A DNA stretch of 39,267 bases from Chlamydiales bacterium (GTDB taxonomy: Bacteria > Chlamydiota > Chlamydiia > Chlamydiales > JARBTQ01), in assembly GCA_029240075.1 (NCBI GenBank), contig JARBTQ010000025.1, forward strand, positions 1 to 39,267, read 5' to 3'. This document shows positions 1-8,029 of this stretch, one piece after another. The position numbers and the translations under genes are program-made. The notes under the pieces were generated by a model that was not told where the DNA came from, did not search any database, and saw only the letters and a program-made list of their open reading frames with translations. How positions within the stretch are numbered: the stretch's first letter is position 1; each line of letters opens with the position of its first letter.

Positions 1-93
1 TGGATTTGCGCTAAATCCCAGTTGATAAGAAATGCTGTCGCAAGTTTTTTAGATAAACCTACTTATGAAAAGTATCTTAATCCAACTGCGTAA
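1..93 (+). CDS. C-terminal end of a repeated protein, probably transposase (partial)
   Basis: An open frame enters the window at base 1 and stops with TAA at 91-93, giving about 30 residues that end in EKYLNPTA. The same reading frame, with a single K-to-N change, is present on the other strand at the far end of the window. Repetition of a coding 3' end directly followed by a shared TA dinucleotide suggests the end of a transposase gene in an insertion sequence that targets TA, as IS630/Tc1-type elements do. The catalytic part lies outside the window, so the family is inferred and not proven. Confidence 0.5.
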   Translation, partial: WICAKSQLIRNAVASFLDKPTYEKYLNPTA

Positions 94-99
94 CTCCTA
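3..99 (+). repeat. Terminal repeat copy 1 (inverted relative to 39171-39267)
   Basis: Bases 3-99 equal the reverse complement of 39171-39267 with one difference (A at 57 against C in the other copy). The two copies diverge straight after a shared CTCCTA. The unit carries the 3' end of a coding frame, so it is probably one end of an insertion sequence and not a simple repeat. Confidence 0.9.
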
Positions 100-761
100 G
101 CCATATAATTCTTACCTTTTTTGTGTTCTAACACACTTAACATCATTTCTTCCGAAATTCCATTGCTCATACTTAAGGTAAAAAGATCAGATCATGATAC
201 CAGATAAATGCAATGAAAATCTGGAAAATAAAATTGCCTAGGTTGCAGAGGATAAAAATTATTGGGTACTAAAATAAGGGTATCATATCTAAATGGGATG
301 TTTCAAAAGTGAGCATCAAATTTCTTTTAAAGTAATTAATAGGGGTTAAAAGATTTAAGTTTAAAAAGCTCTGTTGCAAATGTCTCTCTAATTTCTTCAT
401 CATCACAATTGTTTAGTCGTTTTTTTATAAATTGGCACGCATTTGGCTTTCTCTATAAGGTTTCTTTTAACGACAAATTAGCTTTTAAATTGCTGGCTCC
501 TGTTTTGCAATAGACTCGTGTAATCGATCTATGATTAAAACAAAGGGATAGATTCATAGAAAGCTTACCCTAGAAGCAATTTTAAATAAAAAGAGCCGAA
601 AGCTTGCAACTTTGAAGCAATTTCTTTATGATAACCCTTTTTATAAAAGAATTTTAAATGTTTGTTGGTCTTTACATAATCTTCTGGAAGTTCTATATAT
701 ATTTTTTACTGAATATTTCAGAGCATTATAGCCACACGATTCACACTATTCCTGAGGTAAT
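100..761. other. Long non-coding or decayed stretch before bamA
   Basis: No convincing gene is present. On the minus strand between about 590 and 330, broken frames give peptide-like stretches (for example one ending in ATELFKLKSFNPY) interrupted by stops. On the plus strand 552-731 is a 60-codon open frame without a usable start codon. The pattern suggests degraded genes or element remnants. The bamA promoter should lie towards the right end. A GAGGT ribosome-binding site precedes the bamA ATG. Confidence 0.45.
367..517. repeat. Possible small insertion-sequence remnant with imperfect terminal inverted repeats
   Basis: AGCTCTGTTGCAAA on the left pairs imperfectly with the reverse complement of TTTTGCAATAGACT near 503-517. 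CTGTTGCAAA-type ends are familiar from several bacterial insertion sequences. The inside carries only a broken reading frame. This is a weak call made by eye. Confidence 0.25.
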
Positions 762-3149
762 ATGACAAAAGCTTTAGCTTATTTATTCTCTGTCATAGCT
801 TTGCTTACATCTCCTTTACTTATGGCAGATTTGCCACAGTATGAAGATAAGCAAGTTGAGCGTATAGAGATAGAACCCTTAAACTCATCTGCTGGATCTG
901 CAGCCTTCGACAGTAACGCCATTCGCACTCATCTAAGAACTCAGGTTGGTTCCCTATTTTCTCAAGAAAACTTTGATGCAGATTTAAAAAGTTTGTCAGA
1001 ACAATTTGATCGTGTAGAACCAACTTTGAAAGTAGTAAACAATGCTGTGCATGTAAAGTTGCAACTAGCTACCAAACCTACTATTCGCAATATAGTTTGG
1101 AAAGGTAATGAAATTATTAAAGAAAAAGATCTACAGAAAAAATTAGAAATTGCAACTAATAAACCTTTTGATCGACAAGCTTTTAATAAAGCTTTTTATA
1201 AAGTAAAAGACCACTATATAAAACAAGGTTTTTTTGAAGCGCAATTAGAGTATAAAATTATACCTGTAATGCAAACGAACCAAGTAGACATTGAAATCTC
1301 AATTATAGAAGGGCGCTCAGGTCGCATAAAAACCATTGATTTAGTTGGTTTTACTGCTGATGAAGAGAGCGAATTATTAAAACTCATTTCTACAAAATCC
1401 TATTTTTTCTTAACTAGCTGGATTACAGGAGCAGGAACTTACAGAGAAGAAGAGGTTGAAAAAGACAAACTTCGAGTATTAGATTATTTAAGAAATAAAG
1501 GTTATCTAGACAGTAAAGTAGATATAATTATTCACGAGACAGCTGAGAAGAAAAGAATTATTCTGGAGATCAAAGCTGAAAAGGGTACCCGCTATTCATT
1601 TGGCGATTTTACAATCTCTGGCAATTCCCTTTTTACTGAAGAACAAGTTCGAAACCAATTTACAATTGCTAAAGGTCAATTTTTTACTTCAGAAGGCTTA
1701 AATGAGACTCAGGAAAAAATAAAAGAGTTGTATGGCCGTAAAGGGTATATCGATGCTATTGTCGGTTACCAGATGAAATTGAATCCTCAAGCTCCTGAGT
1801 ATTCGATTCATTTTAATATTATGGAAGGAAAGCAATACCACGTTGGATTAATTAAGATTTTTGGGAATCACCGTACACAAGATCGTGTTATCCGTAATGA
1901 AACTCTCTTAACTCCAGGTAATGTATTTGACTCACGTAAACTTAAACTTACAGAAAGAAGATTACTGGAGACAGAGTATTTCAAAACGGTAAATGTCTAT
2001 CCGGTAGCTCTTGAAAAAGGGGAGCAAGGCGATGTGCTTTACAGAGACGTCCATATTGAAGTAGAAGAAAAAGATACTGGGAAACTTTATTTCGGTTTAG
2101 GAGTAAGTAGCCAAGAGGGGGTTTTTGGTACCGTACGTCTTACAGAAGAAAATTTTAACTATCAAGGTTTACCTCGTGTTTTTAAAGATGGCATCTCAGC
2201 TGTACGTGGTGGTGGTGAAAATGCGAGTGTATTTACTCGAATTAGTAAAGGGGGACAAACCTATGGTCTATCTTGGTCGAAACCATACGTCAATGATACT
2301 CCGTGGACTGTAGGATTTGATGTAACTCAATCCAGATTAGAAAGTCATACAGAAAAATACCGCACTAGAAATTTTGGATTTAATTTACATGCCACCTATC
2401 CTATCAATGAGTTTTTATATTGGAGACTTCATTATCGATTTGCTAGTCCCAAAATGCGCATCATAGATAGAGAAAAGGCGCCAAAAGAGATGCTAAGAGA
2501 TGAGAAGATCAAAGGGCGTGTCTCTGCCGTCGGTTCCTCCCTTATGTATAATTCGACCGATTCATTCTATCGTCCTACTAAAGGTTTTAGCTCAGAACTA
2601 ATGGCGGAATGTTCTCATAGAGGATTAGGTGCGAGACAGGATTTTATACACACAAACTATATCAATACTTACTACCAGCCTGTAAGTAAGAAAGGAACAT
2701 TGATTTACCGCTTGGATCTAGACTTTGTTAATCCAATAGGACGTACAAAGTATGATACCCTTGCTGTAAATGAACGTTTATTCTTAGGGGGTGCTGGATC
2801 AGTGCGTGGTTTTGAAGAGGATTCGCTTGGTCCTAAATATATAGAGAAAGGGAAAAAAACAAAAGATGCCAAAGGGGGGCTTTCCTCCAATCTCTTATCG
2901 GTTGCTTATAGATATACTATGTATGATCAGCTAGATGGATTCCTATTTTTTGATGCAGGACATGTTTCTTCTAAAAAATATTATGTTCAGCTTGCTCCTA
3001 AACGATATTCAAAATCTGTTGGCTTTGGTTTTGTTTTTGAAATTTTCCCTCGTATGCCGATTACTTTGGGATTTGGCTTTCCTATCAAACCTAATAAGAA
3101 GGAAGATGATACTAAAAAATTCTTTTTCTCATTGGGTCTAAATTTTTAA
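762..3149 (+). CDS. bamA: Outer membrane protein assembly factor BamA (Omp85)
   Basis: BamA inserts beta-barrel proteins into the outer membrane. The 795-residue product has the usual length and layout: a signal peptide of about 22 residues (cleavage plausible after LLMA), tandem POTRA domains to about residue 430, then a 16-strand-type barrel domain ending in phenylalanine, the barrel-recognition signature. The family motif VRGF is seen near residues 681-684, in the context GAGSVRGFEED. The ATG follows a GAGGT ribosome-binding site. Skp and lpxD follow 36 and 6 bases apart, so the three are probably co-transcribed. The order BamA-OmpH-LpxD is conserved in Chlamydiae (CT241-CT243). Confidence 0.96.
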   Translation: MTKALAYLFSVIALLTSPLLMADLPQYEDKQVERIEIEPLNSSAGSAAFDSNAIRTHLRTQVGSLFSQENFDADLKSLSEQFDRVEPTLKVVNNAVHVKLQLATKPTIRNIVWKGNEIIKEKDLQKKLEIATNKPFDRQAFNKAFYKVKDHYIKQGFFEAQLEYKIIPVMQTNQVDIEISIIEGRSGRIKTIDLVGFTADEESELLKLISTKSYFFLTSWITGAGTYREEEVEKDKLRVLDYLRNKGYLDSKVDIIIHETAEKKRIILEIKAEKGTRYSFGDFTISGNSLFTEEQVRNQFTIAKGQFFTSEGLNETQEKIKELYGRKGYIDAIVGYQMKLNPQAPEYSIHFNIMEGKQYHVGLIKIFGNHRTQDRVIRNETLLTPGNVFDSRKLKLTERRLLETEYFKTVNVYPVALEKGEQGDVLYRDVHIEVEEKDTGKLYFGLGVSSQEGVFGTVRLTEENFNYQGLPRVFKDGISAVRGGGENASVFTRISKGGQTYGLSWSKPYVNDTPWTVGFDVTQSRLESHTEKYRTRNFGFNLHATYPINEFLYWRLHYRFASPKMRIIDREKAPKEMLRDEKIKGRVSAVGSSLMYNSTDSFYRPTKGFSSELMAECSHRGLGARQDFIHTNYINTYYQPVSKKGTLIYRLDLDFVNPIGRTKYDTLAVNERLFLGGAGSVRGFEEDSLGPKYIEKGKKTKDAKGGLSSNLLSVAYRYTMYDQLDGFLFFDAGHVSSKKYYVQLAPKRYSKSVGFGFVFEIFPRMPITLGFGFPIKPNKKEDDTKKFFFSLGLNF

Positions 3150-3185
3150 AATTTAAAATAGTTGTTTTAAGGAGATAATGATCAT

Positions 3186-3755
3186 ATGAAACGTTCCATT
3201 TTAGTAGCAGCACTTATGCTATTACTGCCTTTATCACTGTTTGCAGCTAACAATGATGTTGGGGTCTTTAATGTAGAAGAACTACAAGCAAATGTTACTG
3301 TGTTGAAAGAGCAATTAGCTGAGGTTGAGAATTTAGATAACCAATTTAGGGTGGCACTTGATAAAAAACAGATTGAGATTGAAGAGATCGATACGAAGTT
3401 AAATGATCCAGATTATCGTGATGGTTTGTCTCCAAGTGCAGAAGCTGAATTAACTAAAAAAAGAGAAGATTTGCAACAAGAAATGATGCAATACTATCTC
3501 CGTGCATCTGAAATGTCTGAACAACAAAGAAGTGGTATTTCTAATCGTTTTAGGCAGATTTTGCGGACAGCTTGTAAAGAAATTGCTCAAGAAAAGCGTT
3601 TAAAATACATTTTAAGTAGTGAAAGTTGCTATTACTATGAGCCAGGAATAGATGTCACTAAGCCACTGATAGATAAAATTTCTCAAAAATATAATGAAGA
3701 GAAATTGAATCAAGCAGCTATTGAAGCAGAAAGTGACCTATCAACAGGGGAATAA
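3186..3755 (+). CDS. skp: Periplasmic chaperone Skp / OmpH-like
   Basis: This is the periplasmic chaperone that holds unfolded outer-membrane proteins for BamA. The 189-residue protein starts with a clear signal peptide (MKRSILVAALMLLLPLSLFA) and continues with long charged helices (about residues 35-125) that fit the coiled-coil tentacles of the OmpH family. A strong AAGGAG lies 11 bases before the ATG. It sits between bamA and lpxD, the standard position in chlamydiae and many proteobacteria. Two cysteines near residues 131 and 149 could form a disulphide, which E. coli Skp lacks. Confidence 0.9.
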   Translation: MKRSILVAALMLLLPLSLFAANNDVGVFNVEELQANVTVLKEQLAEVENLDNQFRVALDKKQIEIEEIDTKLNDPDYRDGLSPSAEAELTKKREDLQQEMMQYYLRASEMSEQQRSGISNRFRQILRTACKEIAQEKRLKYILSSESCYYYEPGIDVTKPLIDKISQKYNEEKLNQAAIEAESDLSTGE

Positions 3756-3761
3756 ATAGTA

Positions 3762-4829
3762 ATGAATAATTCTCATTTGCAAACAGTAACTTTAGCAGAG
3801 CTTGCAGCCATGACTGATTCAAAACTGCAGGGTCCTTCCGAATATGTTATAACTGGCATCGACGAATTAAGTTCTGCTACTGCAAATGAGGTGTCTTTCT
3901 TAGCTAACCCTCGTTATATAAAGGCAATGCAAACTTCAGAAGCTGGGGCTATCTTTATAGCCCCAGAAAATGCTGTAGGTTTAGATCGCAATTTACTCAT
4001 TACTGCTAATCCCTCAGCTGCTTTTCAAAAAGCTATAGAGATATTTTGCCATCTTGATAAAAAAAAGAGCCATTTTGAAGGCATTCATCCTAGCGCTGTC
4101 ATAGACTCATCTGTCAAATTAGGAAAAAATGTAACTATTTATCCCTATGCAGTTATTGACCAAGGCGTAAATATAGAAGATGAATCTATCATTGGAATGG
4201 GTGTTTTTGTAGGGGCTGGATCTCAAATAGGTAAAAATTGTACAATTCATGCTCACGTAACTATACGAGAAGGAACGATTATTGGTAATCGTGTGATCAT
4301 ACAGCCGGGAGCTGTTATTGGTTCGTGTGGTTTTGGGTATATTCCGCAAGCAAATGGAACTCACTTAAAATTAGAACAGTTTGGATGTGTTATCATCGAA
4401 GATGATGTTGAAATCGGTGCTAATACAACCGTCGATCGGGCTCGGTTCAAAGCTACTATAATTTCTAAGGGTACAAAAATTGATAACTTAGTGCAAATTG
4501 CTCATGGCGTTTTCATAGGAAAAAATAATGTGATCATAGCCCAAACAGGATTTGCGGGTTCTTCTGAAACTGGAGATCAAGTATTAGTTGCTGGACAATC
4601 AGCAGTCACCGGACATATTAATATTTGTGCTGGAGCTCAGATTGCAGGAAGAAGTGCTGTTACTAAAAATATTACAGAACCAGGGCAATACAAGGGCGAG
4701 CCTGCTATACCTTTAAAGGAACATCAGCGTCAACAAGTGCATGTAAGATGGTTATCGAAATATACTCAACGTATCGAAGAATTAGAAAAAAGATTAAGTA
4801 TGTTGGAGCAAAGTCATCCAAGCAATTAA
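3762..4829 (+). CDS. lpxD: UDP-3-O-acylglucosamine N-acyltransferase LpxD
   Basis: LpxD adds the N-linked acyl chain in the third step of lipid A synthesis, using acyl-ACP. The 355-residue product has the uridine-binding N-terminal domain (about residues 1-100), a left-handed beta-helix of hexapeptide repeats (about 105-310), and a C-terminal helix (REL-type coiled coil, 325-350). The catalytic histidine is the one in QIAHGVFIGKNN near residue 247. It begins 6 bases after skp, so the genes are very probably co-translated. It works with LpxK, encoded further right. Confidence 0.96.
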   Translation: MNNSHLQTVTLAELAAMTDSKLQGPSEYVITGIDELSSATANEVSFLANPRYIKAMQTSEAGAIFIAPENAVGLDRNLLITANPSAAFQKAIEIFCHLDKKKSHFEGIHPSAVIDSSVKLGKNVTIYPYAVIDQGVNIEDESIIGMGVFVGAGSQIGKNCTIHAHVTIREGTIIGNRVIIQPGAVIGSCGFGYIPQANGTHLKLEQFGCVIIEDDVEIGANTTVDRARFKATIISKGTKIDNLVQIAHGVFIGKNNVIIAQTGFAGSSETGDQVLVAGQSAVTGHINICAGAQIAGRSAVTKNITEPGQYKGEPAIPLKEHQRQQVHVRWLSKYTQRIEELEKRLSMLEQSHPSN

Positions 4830-4857
4830 TAAAATATCCTACACCGTTTTTATTATA

Positions 4858-5781
4858 TTGGCAGTATCATTAATCACTGCTATCTTTACCTTTTTTTGTC
4901 ACAATAATTTTTTTGTTCCCTATGTTATTTATCCAGATCAACAAAATCTTATTATAAAATTTGATATTAAGTTAAAGCAGCTTAAAGAAAATAAAGATTT
5001 AAATTCTTCTAATGATGTGTCCTGTGTTAAAGGATGTTTGCGTGGTAAAAAACAGAGCCAAATTAATGAAAAAGTTATATACGATTGCCTATTGGATGAA
5101 TTGCAAATTTTAACAGAGCATAACCAATTATTTTTATATTTTCATCGAGATGGTTTTTATAATCAAACTTATAAGATAGATCCAAAATGGAATGAGAAAG
5201 AGCGTTTAGAAATTTACCAACTCTTTCATATTAATTGGAGTAATCGATCAGCTTTTGAAGACCAGTCACTTCTACAGCAACCTTTTCGTCTTATTTTGAC
5301 ATCTCATGCACAATTTGAGCAGCTAGTCTTACCCCCTTTATTACAAAAAGAGATACATTCCATCACAAGAAAACTAATGGGAGACAATATAAGCAAGTTT
5401 TTTGCCTATTTTTTTCCTAATTTCCCCCCTTTTTTACCTCAATCTTATCCACTTACTGAGCAATGGACCACAAGTCAAGAGAGAACTCTTGAATTTTACC
5501 ATAAAATCGTAGAGAAAAAGCACGGTTACTGGTATATTCATTCTCAATCCCATTCTAATATTGAAAAGTATCGTACCCTCAATCAGGTTAAAGTAGGACC
5601 AATTAACTGGGTTTACGATTCTATACAACATTGGATTAAGCAAGTGCATTTTGAGATCTCAATTGATACAGGTAAAAAACTATTAGGGAACATTCAATCT
5701 CAATCAACTTCACTAGCAGCAGAATTACAAATTTCAGTAGAGCCAGAAATGCCTATCACAGATGATATTTTTTCTTCTTAA
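4858..5781 (+). CDS. Conserved chlamydial membrane protein, CT244-like by position
   Basis: The function is not known. The product begins with a single hydrophobic segment (ITAIFTFF region) followed by a soluble domain of about 280 residues with no motif I recognise. Its place directly after lpxD matches CT244 of C. trachomatis, so it is probably the local homologue and an envelope protein. The start is doubtful. There is no ATG or GTG, and TTG at 4858 is the only ordinary alternative, which cuts into the membrane segment. The frame stays open back to 4798, and ATC 4816 or ATT 4825 inside the end of lpxD would give a full segment with a lysine before it. Confidence 0.7.
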   Translation: MAVSLITAIFTFFCHNNFFVPYVIYPDQQNLIIKFDIKLKQLKENKDLNSSNDVSCVKGCLRGKKQSQINEKVIYDCLLDELQILTEHNQLFLYFHRDGFYNQTYKIDPKWNEKERLEIYQLFHINWSNRSAFEDQSLLQQPFRLILTSHAQFEQLVLPPLLQKEIHSITRKLMGDNISKFFAYFFPNFPPFLPQSYPLTEQWTTSQERTLEFYHKIVEKKHGYWYIHSQSHSNIEKYRTLNQVKVGPINWVYDSIQHWIKQVHFEISIDTGKKLLGNIQSQSTSLAAELQISVEPEMPITDDIFSS

Positions 5782-5913
5782 AAATTTTTTAACCCGAATT
5801 TAAGAATTTAAAGTAGTTCAAATTTCCTTAAATGTTAGGACTTCCCAAGGTTTTACTTTTATTTTGAAAAAAATGACAAAGCAAAATTTTAACCCAATAA
5901 CATGATATAATTT

Positions 5914-7713
5914 ATGACCAATACTGTTCGTGACCCTAGCCGTATCCGTAATGTAGCAATTATTGCCCACATCGACCACGGCAAGACCACTATGCTAGAT
6001 AGCTTGCTAAAACAATCGCAAGTATTTAGAGATAACGAAAAGATCCCAGAACGTGCAATGGATTCCTATGATCAAGAAAAAGAAAGGGGAATCACTATAT
6101 TTGCAAAGCATACCGGGGTTTACTTCAATGATTACAAAATTAACATCATCGATACTCCTGGCCACGCTGACTTTTCTGGAGAAGTTGAACGGATCTTAGG
6201 GATGGTAAACTGCGTATTGCTATTAGTAGACGCACAAGAAGGCCCAATGCCTCAGACCCGTTTTGTATTGTCAAAATCACTAAAAATGGGACTAAAACCT
6301 ATTGTTGTGATCAACAAGATTGACCGTCCTCATGCTAATCCAGATGCAGTATTAGACAAAACGTTTGACCTCTTTACAGAGCTCGGAGCGAATGATGAGC
6401 AGTTAGACTTTAAATATTGCTATGCTTCAGGACTCTCAGGATTTGCTACAAAGAATGTAAATGATCCAAGAATCGATATGACTCCTCTTTTTGAATTGAT
6501 CATTGAAGCCGTCGAAGCTCCCAAAGGTAGTTTAGATGCTCCATTTCTTATGCAGGCCGCAACTATAGGTTACGATGATTTCGTTGGTCGTCAGGCTGGA
6601 GGACGGATTCTAGAAGGTACAGTTAAGAAAGGGCAAACTGTTGTTAAGGTCGATAAAGAAAAGAACCAAACTCGCTACCGCATTACTCGTGTAGAAGGTT
6701 ATTTAGGGCTTGAAAAAGTGGAAATGGAAGAGGCTGGAGTTGGCGATATCGTTAGTTTATCGGGCGTTCCAGATATTATGATTGGAGACTCTCTTTGCGA
6801 TCCAGATCATATCGTAGAACTTCCTCCTATTACTCTTGATGAGCCTACAGTATCGATCGATATCATGGTCAATAGTAGCCCCTTTGCAGGACGTGATGGA
6901 AAACACGTTACTATGTACAAATTAAGAGATCGTTTAGAGCATGAAAAAAAGGCTAACATTTCTCTTAAAATTGAAGATTCAACAACAAGACAAGATGCGA
7001 TTACTATTTCAGGAAGAGGGGAGTTACACCTATCTGTTCTGATCGAAGCTATGCGTCGTGAAGGTTATGAACTAACAATTTCTAAACCTCAAGTTATTCT
7101 CAAACAAATTGATGGCGAAAAGTGTGAACCTTTTGAAAGGGCTTATATTGAAGTTCCTCAAGAATACTCAGGAGCAGTCATTGAAGAGTTATCTCGTCGC
7201 AAAGGGGAGATGCAATCTTTAGATACGAATGAGCATAACATTACTAACTTAGAATTCATAATCCCAACTCGTGGTCTTATGGGATACCGTAACGAGTTCT
7301 TAAACGTGACCCGTGGATTAGGAATCTTAACAACAACATTTGATAAGTTTGCTCCTTGGAAAGGGGAGATCCCTGGTCGTAAGAAAGGTGTACTTGTATC
7401 AATGTGTAGTGGTAAAACTAGCGGCTATGCTTGTTTTAGCTTACAAGAGCGTGGTATTCTATTCGTGGCACCGGGCGATGAAGTTTATGAAGGAATGATC
7501 GTTGGTGAAAATAGTCGCGATAACGATTTAGAAGTTAATGTGACCAAAGCTAAACAATTGACAAACGTACGTGCTTCAGGGTCTGATGAAAATATTATCT
7601 TAACTCCAGCTCGTAAGTTTACTCTTGAGCAAGCGATCGACTATATCGAAAATGATGAACTAGTCGAAGTTACTCCTCATTTTATTCGTATGCGTAAAGG
7701 CGCTAAGAAATAA
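5914..7713 (+). CDS. typA: Translational GTPase TypA/BipA
   Basis: TypA/BipA is a ribosome-binding GTPase of the EF-G family involved in ribosome assembly and stress adaptation. The 599-residue length is typical. The G1 motif AHIDHGKTT is at residues 18-26, G3 DTPGHADF at about 79-86 and G4 NKID at about 134-137. The EF-Tu domain II, EF-G-like domain V and the BipA-specific C-terminal domain ([10 protein letters not shown] region) follow. There is no clear Shine-Dalgarno sequence before the ATG. The gene is followed at once by a strong terminator, so it is probably a single-gene unit. Confidence 0.97.
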   Translation: MTNTVRDPSRIRNVAIIAHIDHGKTTMLDSLLKQSQVFRDNEKIPERAMDSYDQEKERGITIFAKHTGVYFNDYKINIIDTPGHADFSGEVERILGMVNCVLLLVDAQEGPMPQTRFVLSKSLKMGLKPIVVINKIDRPHANPDAVLDKTFDLFTELGANDEQLDFKYCYASGLSGFATKNVNDPRIDMTPLFELIIEAVEAPKGSLDAPFLMQAATIGYDDFVGRQAGGRILEGTVKKGQTVVKVDKEKNQTRYRITRVEGYLGLEKVEMEEAGVGDIVSLSGVPDIMIGDSLCDPDHIVELPPITLDEPTVSIDIMVNSSPFAGRDGKHVTMYKLRDRLEHEKKANISLKIEDSTTRQDAITISGRGELHLSVLIEAMRREGYELTISKPQVILKQIDGEKCEPFERAYIEVPQEYSGAVIEELSRRKGEMQSLDTNEHNITNLEFIIPTRGLMGYRNEFLNVTRGLGILTTTFDKFAPWKGEIPGRKKGVLVSMCSGKTSGYACFSLQERGILFVAPGDEVYEGMIVGENSRDNDLEVNVTKAKQLTNVRASGSDENIILTPARKFTLEQAIDYIENDELVEVTPHFIRMRKGAKK

Positions 7714-7720
7714 AATCAAT

Positions 7721-7751
7721 AAAAGGCTACTCACTCGAGTAGCCTTTTTTT
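7721..7751 (+). terminator. Rho-independent terminator of typA
   Basis: An 11-bp stem AAAAGGCTACT / AGTAGCCTTTT with a 6-base loop is followed by a T run, starting 7 bases after the typA stop. Confidence 0.92.
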
Positions 7752-7941
7752 ATAATAAGGCATTATTTTCGATTTCAAATCTTTCATTGCTACGAAGCCT
7801 ATAGCAAGATAATTTCTTATTTATCTCCCTCTTCTAAAAAATATCCAAAAATACAGCTATAAGTGTATTTGAAAAAAAATTAATTTCTTAGCCTACCTAT
7901 GTCGATAGAATTAGGGTTATAAAAGTTCCTTTAATAGATCC

Positions 7942-7997
7942 TTTTCGAGACTTGTTTCGTACAGATCTATCGAGCCACCGATAATAAAGACTGGAAA
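7942..7997. repeat. Dispersed intergenic repeat, copy A
   Basis: These 56 bases match 32868-32923 at 45 of 56 positions without gaps, including GATCTATCGAG, CACC and ATAATAAAG. Both copies are intergenic. Here it lies just upstream of the giant gene at 8030, so it may carry or affect that gene's promoter or leader. The outer arms (CCTTTTCGAG... and ...CTGGAAAGG) are partly complementary, like the better-preserved arms of the other copy. Confidence 0.75.
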
Positions 7998-8029
7998 GGT
8001 ACTTTAAGAATATTAGACTTGGAGGATCC

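Noticed and set aside
552-731. 60-codon open frame ahead of bamA
   Set aside because: No ATG, GTG or TTG at its 5' end, a TAG immediately upstream, no ribosome-binding site and no recognisable motif; kept only as a possible remnant.
5906-5911. TATAAT just before typA read as a -10 box
   Set aside because: It would place transcription start inside or after the start codon, and no -35 lies at proper spacing; A/T-rich chance match is more likely.
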